A DNA stretch of 64,000 nt, taken from the NCBI RefSeq assembly GCF_900187225.1, contig NZ_LT906436.1, forward strand, positions 2,791,501-2,855,500, read 5' to 3'. The DNA is from Listeria monocytogenes. Its GTDB lineage: Bacteria > Bacillota > Bacilli > Lactobacillales > Listeriaceae. This document shows, in pieces, positions 1 to 8,000 of this stretch (positions are counted from its first letter, which is position 1; each line of letters starts with the position of its first letter). The position numbers and the translations under genes are program-made. The notes under the pieces are model-generated. The model was not told where the DNA came from, ran no database searches, and worked only from the letters and a program-made list of their open reading frames with translations.

Positions 1-119
1 GTCCGAGGGTTAACAGCTAAAGCTTCCCCTAATTCTCCACCACTAATAAACTCCATCTTTAAATAAAGCATATGAACTATTTGTTTCCATCTAGGTAATG
101 ATAATTTTGAAGCACTCAC
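1..119 (-). CDS. N-terminus of HTH transcriptional regulator (partial)
   Basis: The minus strand from a GTG at 119 is open to the window edge (39 codons visible). Two purine-rich ribosome sites precede it (GGAG at 124-127, AGGAGT at 128-133). The visible protein contains WKQIVHMLYLKMEFISGGEL followed by GEALAVNPRT, the pattern of an N-terminal winged-helix or HTH_11 segment such as opens BglG/Mga-type PRD regulators. A promoter with an embedded palindrome lies just upstream. The family assignment is inference from a short fragment; most of the gene is outside the window. Confidence 0.6.
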   Translation of the reverse strand, partial: MSASKLSLPRWKQIVHMLYLKMEFISGGELGEALAVNPR

Positions 120-164
120 GCAGCTCCACTCCTCACGACAATTAATTTAAGCTATTTCATCTTG

Positions 165-193
165 ATTATAAGCCTATCACCTGATAACGACAA
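165..193 (-). promoter_or_regulatory. Promoter with internal palindrome upstream of the partial regulator
   Basis: On the minus strand, TTGTCG (188-193) and TATAAT (165-170) are separated by 17 bases. The spacer contains the perfect 12-base palindrome TATCACCTGATA (175-186), a plausible operator. The rest of 194-274 holds nothing I recognise. Confidence 0.55.
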
Positions 194-274
194 GTCTTCC
201 AGAAATAGTAGCAAGTATTTCGATAAAAAGCAATATCGTTAAAAATGCCTTTACTCCAACCTTCTAGCCCAAAA

Positions 275-290
275 AGTTTCACGTGAAACA
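275..290. promoter_or_regulatory. parS: parS centromere site 1
   Basis: The sequence is AGTTTCACGTGAAACA, one outer base away from the Bacillus parS consensus TGTTTCACGTGAAACA. It lies in the gap downstream of kat. It would be bound by the ParB encoded at 6172-7023. Confidence 0.85.
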
Positions 291-291
291 T

Positions 292-329
292 AAAAAAGCG
301 AAAACCCTAAAAAGGATTTTCGCTTTCAC
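292..329 (-). terminator. Rho-independent terminator of kat
   Basis: On the minus strand, AAAGCGAAAATCC pairs with GGGTTTTCGCTTT around a short T-rich loop and is followed by a run of T. It starts immediately after the kat stop codon. Confidence 0.85.
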
Positions 330-1796
330 TTATTTTAAATCAGTTACATGTTCTTCAAGATTAATACCAGTTCCCGCAGCCACTCGACTAGCGAATTCCG
401 GATCTACTTGATAGAAATTACGTAAGTTGCGGATTTTAATATCCTCACGTACTTGTGACCAATCATCGACAATGTTTTTCACGAGTGCAGCACGTTCTGC
501 ATCTGAATAACGATCCCATACTTCTTTTGCATGGCCAAAGTTATTTGGTTTTTCAGCAATCAGGCGCCCAGAAATATCACCACGGATTTCTTGCTCTGGT
601 TCGATAAACGCTGGATTTTCTTTTGGTTCCGTATCATAACTATTTGGCTCATAATTAATCGAACTTGTTTGTTGTTTAAACGGCATATGACCGTCACGTT
701 GGTTGTTCGCGACAGGCGCTTTCGGGCTGTTAATTGGGAGTTGTAAGTAGTTCGGCCCTACACGATGTCTTTGCGTATCTGAGTAAGAGAATAAACGACC
801 TTGCAACAAACGGTCTTCAGAAGGAAGCATCCCACGTACAAGTACCCCAGGATTAAAACCAACCGATTCTGTCTCCGCAAAAATATTATCTGGGTTGCGG
901 TCAAGCGTCATTGTTCCTACGTGTTCATAAGGGAATACATCTTCAAACCAATCTTTTGTAGCATCTAATGGATTGAAATCAAAGCTATCTAAGTCTTTCG
1001 GATCCAACACTTGCACATATAAATCCCATTCAGGATAGTCTCCATTTTCAATTGCTTCGTACAAATCACGACTTGCATGGTTAAATTCTTTTGCTTGAAT
1101 TTGAGAAGCTTGCTCCGTCGAAAGGTTCACTATTCCTGCTTTTGGAACCCAGCGCAATTTTACATAAACTGTTTTGCCTTCTTCGTTAATCCATTTGAAC
1201 GCATGAACACTAGAGCCCCGGATTTCGCGGTAAGAAGCCGGCGTTCCTTCATCACTGAATAAGTACATAATCATCGTCGTAGCTTCCGGTGTAAGGCTAA
1301 AGAAATCCCAGTAACGATTGCCATCTTGAATATTTGTGCGCGGGTCAGGCTTCAAGGAATGAATAACATCTGGAAACTTAATCGCATCACGAATGAAGAA
1401 TACTGGCAAATTATTTCCGACAAAGTCATAATTTCCCTCTTCCGTATAAAACTTAACGGAGAAACCGCGTGGATCACGTAATGTTTCTGGAGAATGTTGC
1501 CCATGAATTACTGTTGAAAAACGAGCAAAAACCTCAGTTTCCGTTCCTTCTTCTTGCAAAAATTTAGCCATTGTATATTTTTTCATGCTTTTTTTAGTAA
1601 CAAATTTCCCGTGCGCACCAGCACCACGAGCATGTACAACCCTCTCAGGAACTCGTTCTCTATCAAAATGCGCCAATTTCTCAATAAGCACATAATCTTC
1701 TATCAAAGTAGGTCCTTTACGTCCCGCTGTCATTGAATTTTGGTTATCACCAACTGGCACACCTTGATTCGTCGTTAAATTTTTTCTATCTGTCAT
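330..1796 (-). CDS. kat: Catalase, monofunctional heme type
   Basis: Converts hydrogen peroxide to water and oxygen in the cytoplasm. The 488-residue protein is the normal size of a small-subunit clade 3 catalase. It carries the distal-heme signature FDRERVPERVVHARGAGAHG near residue 45 and the proximal heme-ligand motif RLFSYSDTQRHR with its tyrosine near residue 330. I chose the ATG at 1796 because GGAGG lies nine bases upstream (1806-1810) and the product then begins MTDRKNL; seven upstream codons lack such a site. A PerR-like box lies in the leader and a terminator follows directly, so the gene is probably monocistronic and peroxide-regulated. Listeria species are catalase-positive with one such enzyme. 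Confidence 0.97.
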   Translation of the reverse strand: MTDRKNLTTNQGVPVGDNQNSMTAGRKGPTLIEDYVLIEKLAHFDRERVPERVVHARGAGAHGKFVTKKSMKKYTMAKFLQEEGTETEVFARFSTVIHGQHSPETLRDPRGFSVKFYTEEGNYDFVGNNLPVFFIRDAIKFPDVIHSLKPDPRTNIQDGNRYWDFFSLTPEATTMIMYLFSDEGTPASYREIRGSSVHAFKWINEEGKTVYVKLRWVPKAGIVNLSTEQASQIQAKEFNHASRDLYEAIENGDYPEWDLYVQVLDPKDLDSFDFNPLDATKDWFEDVFPYEHVGTMTLDRNPDNIFAETESVGFNPGVLVRGMLPSEDRLLQGRLFSYSDTQRHRVGPNYLQLPINSPKAPVANNQRDGHMPFKQQTSSINYEPNSYDTEPKENPAFIEPEQEIRGDISGRLIAEKPNNFGHAKEVWDRYSDAERAALVKNIVDDWSQVREDIKIRNLRNFYQVDPEFASRVAAGTGINLEEHVTDLK

Positions 1797-1834
1797 ATGT
1801 ATATACCTCCATAACAATTCTATATCATTTTTAT

Positions 1835-1849
1835 TTATAATAATTATTA
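1835..1849. promoter_or_regulatory. PerR box upstream of kat
   Basis: TTATAATAATTATTA matches the PerR consensus TTATAATNATTATAA at 14 of 15 positions (the N counted as a match). It lies 38-53 bases upstream of the kat start codon. PerR control of kat is established in Listeria; binding at this exact site is inferred from the match. Confidence 0.75.
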
Positions 1850-1906
1850 AATGATACTATTTATATTTTAAAGAAGGGAGAGACAAACTTCAACTAAAAG
1901 GCTTAT

Positions 1907-1938
1907 AAAAAGCAATCTCTTAGGAGAGATTGCTTTTT
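1907..1938. terminator. Bidirectional terminator between bvrC and kat
   Basis: AAAAAGCAATCTC (1907-1919) and GAGATTGCTTTTT (1926-1938) form a perfect 13-bp stem with a six-base loop and A/T tails on both sides. On the minus strand it ends the bvr transcript. Confidence 0.9.
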
Positions 1939-1943
1939 ATCAT

Positions 1944-2927
1944 TTAAAGAACATGTATATATAAATCTTCACTAACTTGCGTGAGATTAATGTTATTTAC
2001 TCGCTCAATCATTTCGATATAATTTTCCGGTATTGTGGGGGACATTCCACCGCAAATCCCCGCACTGATAGCTCCAATTGTATCGGTATCCCAACCAATG
2101 CATGCACTCAATTTGGCCGCTTCTACTGGGTCACCTTTTGCTAATTCAACAATAGCGAATGCGCAGGGAATAGTTTCAATTGTTTCCATTCCTGAGCCGA
2201 TTTCTTCATATAGTCTTTTCAGTGCAGTCGCTGGTCCTGTTTCCTCTCCAATAATTTCGCGAGCCTTGTCCATTCTAAATTTTAACGACGCTGAAGGGAA
2301 ATCATATCCGTAATTACTAGCAACCTCAATTGCTTCGTAAGCTAATTCCCATATTTTATCCACTATGTTCCCACCTCGAACCACATAACTAATTGCAGCC
2401 GCGACAGCACTTGCGCCCTGAATAGCAATTTTGGCATTATGTGTAGGCAGGCAAATTTGATGCACTTTGGAAACCAAGTCTTCCATATCTTCATAATTAG
2501 CTATTATGCCGATTGGCGCTATTTTCATCGATGCTCCATTTGTTGTGCCCGAAATACCTGTTTTGGTAATCGGCACGCCTTCTGAGATTTGTTTCAATGC
2601 TCTAAGTGTGGAAGGACCTGAGACGAACTCCGAAACACCTGAATTAGCGTTCCATTCGACTAATTCCGCGACATAGTCTTCCACGCGTATTTGCCCATTA
2701 TTTTTTTTAATCATTTCAGCAATCATCAACACATTTATCGTATCATCTGTAATCGACCCAGCCGCCAGTTTTCTTCCAAATGCATCACTTTCGTCGGAAG
2801 GCAAGAGCGTTTCAACCCCATTAGGATAAATGGCTCTTATCTTTTCCTGCGACCAACATTCTGTCGGCATTCCCATTGCATCGCCGAGTGCTCCACCCGC
2901 TAAAACTCCAAAAACCCTTGTTTTCAT
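1944..2927 (-). CDS. bvrC: ADP-ribosylglycohydrolase-family protein BvrC
   Basis: A 327-residue member of the ADP-ribosylglycohydrolase (DraG/ARH) fold. The N-terminal LAGGALGDAMGMPTECW and SITDDTIN segments and the C-terminal GWDTDTIGAISAGICGG carry the acidic metal-binding residues (TDDT and DTD) that hold two Mg ions in this family. It is the last gene of bvrABC. The ATG at 2927 overlaps the bvrB stop by one base (TGATG) and has GGAGG at 2938-2942, so translation is coupled. An in-frame TTG one codon upstream is less likely. The substrate is unknown; the position beside a beta-glucoside PTS suggests hydrolysis of an N- or O-linked conjugate, but that is inference. Confidence 0.9.
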   Translation of the reverse strand: MKTRVFGVLAGGALGDAMGMPTECWSQEKIRAIYPNGVETLLPSDESDAFGRKLAAGSITDDTINVLMIAEMIKKNNGQIRVEDYVAELVEWNANSGVSEFVSGPSTLRALKQISEGVPITKTGISGTTNGASMKIAPIGIIANYEDMEDLVSKVHQICLPTHNAKIAIQGASAVAAAISYVVRGGNIVDKIWELAYEAIEVASNYGYDFPSASLKFRMDKAREIIGEETGPATALKRLYEEIGSGMETIETIPCAFAIVELAKGDPVEAAKLSACIGWDTDTIGAISAGICGGMSPTIPENYIEMIERVNNINLTQVSEDLYIHVL

Positions 2928-4849
2928 CAATACGAAACCTCCATATCATTAGTAGCTTTTCCGTTAAAAGGTATTAACGTCAGCATTTTCCCGCCTTGTT
3001 TCACAGTTGTTTTTTCTTCAGAAATGATATCTAAAAAGTCATCTGTGTTTAAAATAACGACTAATACTTCGGATTTATAACCTTTGTTTTCAATTGCTTC
3101 AAAGTCCACATTTACAAGTGTCTGCCCTTGTTTCACCTTTGACCCCACTTCCACTTGCACATCAAAACCTTCCCCGTTCAACTCCACCGTATCAATTCCA
3201 ATATGAATTAAAATTTCCGTTCCATTTTCCGTAGTAATTCCAAGCGCATGTCCTCCCGGGAACACCGTAGTAACAACACCGGCTGCAGGAGCAACCACTT
3301 TACTTCCTGTTGGGAAAATAACAACCCCTTCACCCATCGTTTTGGAAGCGAATGTCTCGTCTGCTGAGGATGAAATTGGCTGCATCGTGCCAGCAATTGG
3401 CGCTAAAACTTCTTGTTGCTTAATTAAAGGTTTAGTCTCTTCGTCCACTACATCCTCACTAGATTTAAACGTAAAGAATGTTAGCGAGAAGGAAACCGCC
3501 ATCGTTACAATAGTTGCAAAAATCGCTACATATAGCCCGCCCAGACTACTGTTTGCTGGATTAATAAACGATACAAATCCGAGAACCCCAAAAGCAAAAG
3601 CATACATTTTTACGGAGAAAATCGAGATAATTAATGATCCGACAGCTCCCCCAATCATAGAGAATGCAAACCGTTTTTTCACGGGCAAACTGAATCCATA
3701 TATTGCCGGCTCGATGATACAGAACATCCCCGATATCATCGCAGGTATCGCAAGTGCTTTTTGATTTCTAGAACGAGTTTTCAAGTAAACCGCAAGCACC
3801 ACTGCCGTTTGGGCAAAACTTGCTGTAAATGACATTGGGAAAATATAGTCCACTCCATACTGCGCCAAGTTGTTAATCCCAATTGCACTCATTGGCCAGT
3901 GTAACCCAAATATTACTAACGGTTGATAAAGTAGCCCAACAACTACCGATGTAATAACCGGTGAAACCTCATAAAGTCCAGAAACCCCAGCTGAAATAAG
4001 CGAGCTAAGTACATTTGTAACTGGCCCAATAATTAGAATTGCTAACGGAAACGTAATAAGTATTGTTAAAAAGCTATTTAAATTATGCGCCAACAAAGGA
4101 GGTACAATTTTTTTCAATATTTTTTCTACCTTCGCACCTAAAAAAGTGATAAAAATTACTGGTATAACTGTGTACTGGTAACCATTTGGTGGGAACAGAA
4201 TTGGTATTCCAAAAAACGTATTATATACCGGCGTTGAAAACATCGTCCCATCAAACAATGTATAAAGCGCTTTGTCTGTTACAAGATTTGTCATTAGTTC
4301 AGGTATTACGAGCGTTGCCCCAAGCATCATCCCTACATAAGGATTCAAATTAAACGCTTTTGCACTCGTGTAGCCTAAAACAACAGGTAAAAAGTAAAAC
4401 ACTGCTTGCCCCATAGCATGGAGAACAATGTAGCCGCCATCGTTGACATCAATGACTTTGGTAATAGTTAATAAAGCAAGAATCCCCTGCAATAAACCTG
4501 AAGCTGTTAAAATCCCAAGCACAGGCGTGATTACTTTTGTAATAATTTCAATCAATCGATTCAAACCAGTCTTTTTAACTTCCGCTTCCTCTGTCTTGTC
4601 TGCGCCAGTCACACCTTGGATTTCATTGTAGACATCCGAAACATGGGTCCCGATAACAACTTGAAATCTACCCCCAGCAAATTGAGCCGTCATAATCTCT
4701 GAAGACTTTTTCAGTATATCTTCATTGACCTTTGAATCATCCTTCAACTTAAATCTTAATCTCGTCATACAATGCGTCACACTTAGAACGTTCTCTTTTC
4801 CTCCAACATTTTCCAGTATGAATTTAGACAACGCTTGATACTTCCCCAT
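2927..4849 (-). CDS. bvrB: Beta-glucoside PTS enzyme IIBCA, BvrB
   Basis: A membrane permease that imports and phosphorylates beta-glucosides. The 640 residues run IIB (1-90, phosphocysteine in SVTHCMTRLRF), IIC (about 100-440, multiple membrane helices) and a C-terminal glucose-type IIA (about 490-635, phosphohistidine in ILIHIGIDTV, preceded by LAPIAGTM). The start at 4849 gives the family-typical MGKYQALSKFILENVGGKEN and has AGGAG about ten bases upstream; 18 in-frame upstream codons run into the terminator hairpin and are rejected. Expression is gated by the RAT/terminator switch upstream, which BvrA would open. In L. monocytogenes bvr is linked to cellobiose/salicin-dependent repression of virulence genes (established). 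Confidence 0.95.
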   Translation of the reverse strand: MGKYQALSKFILENVGGKENVLSVTHCMTRLRFKLKDDSKVNEDILKKSSEIMTAQFAGGRFQVVIGTHVSDVYNEIQGVTGADKTEEAEVKKTGLNRLIEIITKVITPVLGILTASGLLQGILALLTITKVIDVNDGGYIVLHAMGQAVFYFLPVVLGYTSAKAFNLNPYVGMMLGATLVIPELMTNLVTDKALYTLFDGTMFSTPVYNTFFGIPILFPPNGYQYTVIPVIFITFLGAKVEKILKKIVPPLLAHNLNSFLTILITFPLAILIIGPVTNVLSSLISAGVSGLYEVSPVITSVVVGLLYQPLVIFGLHWPMSAIGINNLAQYGVDYIFPMSFTASFAQTAVVLAVYLKTRSRNQKALAIPAMISGMFCIIEPAIYGFSLPVKKRFAFSMIGGAVGSLIISIFSVKMYAFAFGVLGFVSFINPANSSLGGLYVAIFATIVTMAVSFSLTFFTFKSSEDVVDEETKPLIKQQEVLAPIAGTMQPISSSADETFASKTMGEGVVIFPTGSKVVAPAAGVVTTVFPGGHALGITTENGTEILIHIGIDTVELNGEGFDVQVEVGSKVKQGQTLVNVDFEAIENKGYKSEVLVVILNTDDFLDIISEEKTTVKQGGKMLTLIPFNGKATNDMEVSY

Positions 4850-4881
4850 CCTATTCCAACTCCTTTTTGTGTTTTGGATAT

Positions 4882-4934
4882 AAAAAAGGCAGTACTCAAA
4901 CAAGAGGAATTGTCCTCCTATTTGGGTACTGCCT
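4882..4934 (-). terminator. Conditional terminator between bvrA and bvrB
   Basis: AGGCAGTACTCAAA (4887-4900) pairs with TTTGGGTACTGCCT (4921-4934). A run of T follows on the minus strand (4882-4887). Its left arm overlaps the RAT element, so the two structures exclude each other. Confidence 0.88.
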
Positions 4935-4954
4935 GATTGCTCAGTTACATTCCC
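4924..4954 (-). promoter_or_regulatory. Ribonucleic antiterminator (RAT) of bvrB
   Basis: On the minus strand the element starts GGGAATGTAACTG, then CAGGCAGTACCC after a six-base loop. This fits the LicT/SacY/BglG target pattern (GGATTGTTACTG loop CAGGCAAAACC) at most positions. It overlaps the proximal arm of the following terminator by 11 bases. BvrA binding here would let polymerase read into bvrB. This is seen in sequence; the mechanism is established for the family. Confidence 0.85.
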
Positions 4955-4956
4955 TA

Positions 4957-5787
4957 TTATTTAATTAGGCGCTGAACATGTAGCGTTAAATACATTAACT
5001 CTTCTGCATAAACCGTACAATTCAACGTTTCTTGAATATAGTCGCTAATAATTTGGACGCTCGCGTAAGCTTTTGGATACAGTTTGAACACCTGCACAAT
5101 CATGTCAGGCTCCTCTTTTTCCCGTGCGCCTTCACTATTAATTCGCTCTATAAAGAATCTTAAATGCGTGATAAACCTTAGATAATTCAGTGACTCTTCA
5201 TCCAGTTTTATGGACAAAGTATCTTCCAGAATCAGTAATACCTTCTTCAACACCTCTGTCGTTATAAGCGTATTATTGATAATCCCTTCTTGCTGCCCGT
5301 TAACAAAATGAAGTGCAATAAATCCTGCCTCATCTTCCAGTAACTTAACATTTTCATAATAAGAAATGGTTTTAACGGAATTCTTAGCTGCGTTGAATTC
5401 TTTTGGATAGAATTTTTTAATTTCAAGAAGCAAAGCATTTTTTATTTGGTGACCACTTTTATAACGACTAATCGCATAATTAATATGATCCGCCAAACCA
5501 AGATAAGTTAATTCATCAAAAGTAACGTTTAACTCTGACTCCGCATCTTTTATTATTTTATTCGTTAAATCTAGATGATTTATGGGCACTTCTTTGATAA
5601 GCTGGACGAATCTTTCCGTAATTTCTGGAGAATCAACTATAAATGTTTTTTCAACAGCCTCTTCAGAAATGATATTTCCCACTCGTTTATTGAAAGAAAT
5701 CCCTTTACCAATCACTATCTTTTCCAATCCATTTGAATCATGAACCAAGATTGTGTTGTTGTTAAATACTCTCTTGACTCGAAGCAA
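4957..5787 (-). CDS. bvrA: BglG-family transcriptional antiterminator BvrA
   Basis: An RNA-binding regulator of 276 residues. The N-terminal CAT-RBD domain (about 1-55: NNNTILVHDSNGLEKIVIGK) binds the RAT hairpin. Two PTS regulation domains follow (PRD1 about 65-170 with GLADHINYAI; PRD2 about 170-276 with GFIALHFVNG, LRFITHLRFF and LTLHVQRL) and carry the phosphorylatable histidines. The start is a TTG at 5787 with AGGAG at 5796-5800, eight bases away. It is the first gene of bvrABC and has its own strong promoter. In the family, phosphorylation by the cognate PTS permease keeps the protein inactive without substrate. Confidence 0.95.
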   Translation of the reverse strand: MLRVKRVFNNNTILVHDSNGLEKIVIGKGISFNKRVGNIISEEAVEKTFIVDSPEITERFVQLIKEVPINHLDLTNKIIKDAESELNVTFDELTYLGLADHINYAISRYKSGHQIKNALLLEIKKFYPKEFNAAKNSVKTISYYENVKLLEDEAGFIALHFVNGQQEGIINNTLITTEVLKKVLLILEDTLSIKLDEESLNYLRFITHLRFFIERINSEGAREKEEPDMIVQVFKLYPKAYASVQIISDYIQETLNCTVYAEELMYLTLHVQRLIK

Positions 5788-5821
5788 TTAAATCACTCCT
5801 CTTGGTTACGCTTACAGACAA

Positions 5822-5850
5822 ATTATAAGTATGGCGGATTCAAAAGTCAA
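5822..5850 (-). promoter_or_regulatory. Promoter of bvrABC
   Basis: On the minus strand, TTGACT (5845-5850), a 17-base spacer and TATAAT (5822-5827). This is a near-consensus sigma-A promoter about 35 bases upstream of the bvrA TTG. I see no RAT element between it and bvrA, unlike the bvrA-bvrB gap. Confidence 0.85.
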
Positions 5851-5915
5851 GCTTATATTTTAAAAAAACATCCCTTTCCCCACCTAAAAATGGGATTTTA
5901 TTACCCTTGACACAT

Positions 5916-5949
5916 GAAAAAAGCTACTTATTTTTAGAAATAAGTAGCC
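5916..5949 (-). terminator. Terminator downstream of the DUF951 gene
   Basis: AGCTACTTATTT (5922-5933) pairs with AAATAAGTAGC (5938-5948), followed on the minus strand by T residues. It ends the parA-parB-DUF951 transcript. Confidence 0.8.
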
Positions 5950-5958
5950 GATTTTTAT

Positions 5959-6165
5959 TTATTCTTGTTCAGCTTTAACTAAAATTTTCTTCACTTTTCG
6001 TTCGAATTCGCGTCGGGGAATCATCACACTATGACCACAACCTTCGCACTTAATCCGAATATCCATACCCATGCGTATAATCTTAAAACGATTGGTACCA
6101 CAAGGATGCGGCTTTTTCATTTCCACAACATCGTTTAAATCGAAATGCTTTTTTTCCATAAACAT
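5959..6165 (-). CDS. DUF951 family small protein (YyzM-like)
   Basis: About 68 residues, matching the DUF951 family found beside parB in many Bacillota. Conserved blocks are VVEMKKPHPCGTNRFKIIRM, IRIKCEGCGHSVMIPRREFE and a basic tail. The CxxC pair (KCEGCG) together with the HPCG cysteine suggests a metal-binding or nucleic-acid-binding ribbon, but no function is known. The start is uncertain: GTG 6168, ATG 6165 and ATG 6159 are all in frame; AGG six to eight bases from 6165 favours that one, and homologues resemble the product starting at either ATG. It begins seven bases after the parB stop and is part of the parA-parB transcript. Confidence 0.85.
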   Translation of the reverse strand: MFMEKKHFDLNDVVEMKKPHPCGTNRFKIIRMGMDIRIKCEGCGHSVMIPRREFERKVKKILVKAEQE

Positions 6166-6171
6166 CACAAC

Positions 6172-7023
6172 CTATTCATCATCAAACTGAATATCTAAAA
6201 TCTCTAAAATACGATCTAAATCATCATCAGATAAAAATTCAATTTCAATTTTACCTTTTTTATCGCGACGTTTAATCGAAACTGCCGTACCAAATTTATC
6301 ACGTAATTGGCTTTCGCTTTCACGGATAAAGATAGGAACTCTAGCTGGCTTAATTGTTTCACGTGAAACATTTTCGTTTAGATTGTTCACAACATCTTCT
6401 AGTTGGCGAACTGTTAATCCTTGCGCCACAGCCTTTTTCGCAGTTGGGATAATATTTTTCTTGAGTTTTAAACCTAATAACACGCGGCCATGTCCGGCAG
6501 ATAATGAACCATCACGCAACATTACTTGCACTTCTTCTGGCAATGTTAGTAGACGAACAAAGTTAGCAATATATGGTCGACTCTTCCCTACTCGTTCTGC
6601 TAATTTTGCTTGTGTTAAGCTCAATTTTTTCATAAGGAACTGGTAGGATTCCGCTTCTTCCAACGGAGATAAATCTTCGCGTTGCAAGTTTTCAATAACA
6701 GAAAGCTCCATCATCTCTTCTTCTGTTAAATCGCGGACAACAGCTGGAATTTCTTTTAATTTAGCCTCTTTTGCTGCGCGGTATCTGCGTTCACCAACAA
6801 CAATTTCATATCCTTTATCAGTATTTCTTAAAATTATTGGCTGCAAAACACCGTGAATTTTAATAGAGTCACGTAATTCATTGATTGCTTTTGCATCAAA
6901 GATTTTACGTGGTTGATATGGGTTTGGCTTGATTTCTTTTATCGCGATATTTTGAACTGTTTCTTCGTTTGTATCTACATTATTAAATAGTGCATTGATT
7001 CCTTTACCTAGACCTTTAGCCAT
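6172..7023 (-). CDS. parB: Chromosome partitioning protein ParB (Spo0J)
   Basis: A CTPase and DNA-clamp protein that loads at parS and recruits SMC and ParA for origin segregation. The 283 residues begin [13 protein letters not shown], the ParA-stimulating N-terminal peptide, followed by the ParB/sulfiredoxin domain ([33 protein letters not shown]), the HTH ([29 protein letters not shown]) and a C-terminal dimer domain ([20 protein letters not shown]). I take the ATG at 7023, not the in-frame codons two positions upstream, because it restores the conserved MAKGLGKG start. It overlaps parA by eight bases. A perfect parS lies inside the gene and encodes VSRET. Confidence 0.97.
   Translation of the reverse strand: MAKGLGKGINALFNNVDTNEETVQNIAIKEIKPNPYQPRKIFDAKAINELRDSIKIHGVLQPIILRNTDKGYEIVVGERRYRAAKEAKLKEIPAVVRDLTEEEMMELSVIENLQREDLSPLEEAESYQFLMKKLSLTQAKLAERVGKSRPYIANFVRLLTLPEEVQVMLRDGSLSAGHGRVLLGLKLKKNIIPTAKKAVAQGLTVRQLEDVVNNLNENVSRETIKPARVPIFIRESESQLRDKFGTAVSIKRRDKKGKIEIEFLSDDDLDRILEILDIQFDDE
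6355..6370. promoter_or_regulatory. parS: parS centromere site 2 (inside parB)
   Basis: Perfect TGTTTCACGTGAAACA. In the parB frame it encodes NVSRETI. A parS inside parB is also found in Bacillus subtilis spo0J. Confidence 0.95.
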
Positions 7024-7777
7024 GTGCAACCACTTCCTTTGCTAATTCTAAATAAACTTCAGCACCTTTCGATTTTGCATCATATAACAAAATCGGTTTC
7101 CCATGACTAGGCGCTTCACTTAGACGTACATTCCGTGGAATAATAGTATTAAATACTTTGTTTTGGAAGTATTTTTTCACTTCTTCTATTACTTGAATGC
7201 CTAGATTTGTTCTTGCATCAAGCATTGTTAGTAAAACACCTTCAATTTGTAAATCCTCATTTAGATGTTTTTGAACGATTCTAATTGTGTTTAATAGCTG
7301 GCTTAAACCTTCTAGCGCATAATATTCACATTGAACAGGAATTAAAACAGAATCTGCTGCTGTTAATGCGTTTAAAGTCAAAAGCCCAAGTGATGGCGGA
7401 CAATCAATAATCACATAGTCATAATCATCACGGATTGAGTCGATTGCTTTTTTCAATCTAATTTCACGAGAGATAGCTGGAACTAGCTCTACTTCTGCAC
7501 CTGCAAGTTGAATTGTAGCTGGAATAACATTTAAATTATCCAAGTCTGTCTTTTGCAACACATCTTGAATGGCTACATCATCAACTAGTACATCATAAAT
7601 ACAATGTTCAATTTCACCTTTATTAACACCAACGCCACTTGATGCGTTACCTTGTGGGTCAATATCAACTAGTAACACTTTCTTACCTAAAAAAGCTAGG
7701 CTCGAGCTTAAATTCACAGATGATGTCGTCTTACCAACCCCACCTTTTTGGTTTGCCAGTGCAATCACTTTGCTCAA
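7016..7777 (-). CDS. parA: Chromosome partitioning ATPase ParA (Soj)
   Basis: A deviant Walker-A ATPase of 253 residues, the same length as B. subtilis Soj. Visible motifs are the Walker A segment [16 protein letters not shown] (residues 9-24), the A' motif [14 protein letters not shown] and the Walker B segment [18 protein letters not shown]. It binds DNA non-specifically as an ATP dimer and, with ParB, segregates origins and modulates DnaA. The start is a TTG at 7777; a GGTG-rich site lies about seven bases upstream. It heads the parA-parB-DUF951 operon. Confidence 0.97.
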   Translation of the reverse strand: MSKVIALANQKGGVGKTTSSVNLSSSLAFLGKKVLLVDIDPQGNASSGVGVNKGEIEHCIYDVLVDDVAIQDVLQKTDLDNLNVIPATIQLAGAEVELVPAISREIRLKKAIDSIRDDYDYVIIDCPPSLGLLTLNALTAADSVLIPVQCEYYALEGLSQLLNTIRIVQKHLNEDLQIEGVLLTMLDARTNLGIQVIEEVKKYFQNKVFNTIIPRNVRLSEAPSHGKPILLYDAKSKGAEVYLELAKEVVAHG

Positions 7778-7936
7778 TCTTTTTCACCAACCCTTATTTT
7801 GTACCGAGATTTCCGGTTCTTTTATCTTCTATTCTACCAAAAGATTTTCATTTAGTCTTACAAAAAGTAAAAATAAATTGAAATTCGTATTTTGAAAGCT
7901 TAAAAATGGTGAAAATGGTATTCTTAAAACTAGAAA

Positions 7937-7952
7937 TGTTTCACGTGAAACA
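7937..7952. promoter_or_regulatory. parS: parS centromere site 3
   Basis: Perfect TGTTTCACGTGAAACA in the gap upstream of parA, 160 bases from its start codon. Spreading of ParB from here could affect parAB transcription (inference). Confidence 0.95.
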
Positions 7953-7961
7953 TTTTAAAAT

Positions 7962-7994
7962 AAAAAAAGCAACCAACCTAAGCTGATTACTTTC
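7962..7994 (-). terminator. Terminator downstream of the toxin-like/XRE fusion gene
   Basis: On the minus strand, GTAATCA pairs with TGGTTGC (two G-U pairs), extended by AA/TT, and a run of T follows. It lies just after the stop codon at 8001. Confidence 0.65.
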
Positions 7995-8000
7995 CTATCT

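Noticed and set aside
1797..1817. Seven-codon N-terminal extension of catalase
   Set aside because: The extension runs through the GGAGG ribosome site at 1806-1810; the product starting at 1796 has the normal catalase start.
3253..3268. CCCGGG inside bvrB as a Noc-binding site
   Set aside because: The flanks (TCCT and AACA) do not match the TATTT/AAATA arms, unlike the two accepted sites.
5851..5915. A second RAT/terminator in front of bvrA
   Set aside because: No GGGATTGTNACTG-like sequence or hairpin with T-tail is present between the promoter and bvrA; the only hairpin nearby belongs to the DUF951 gene end.
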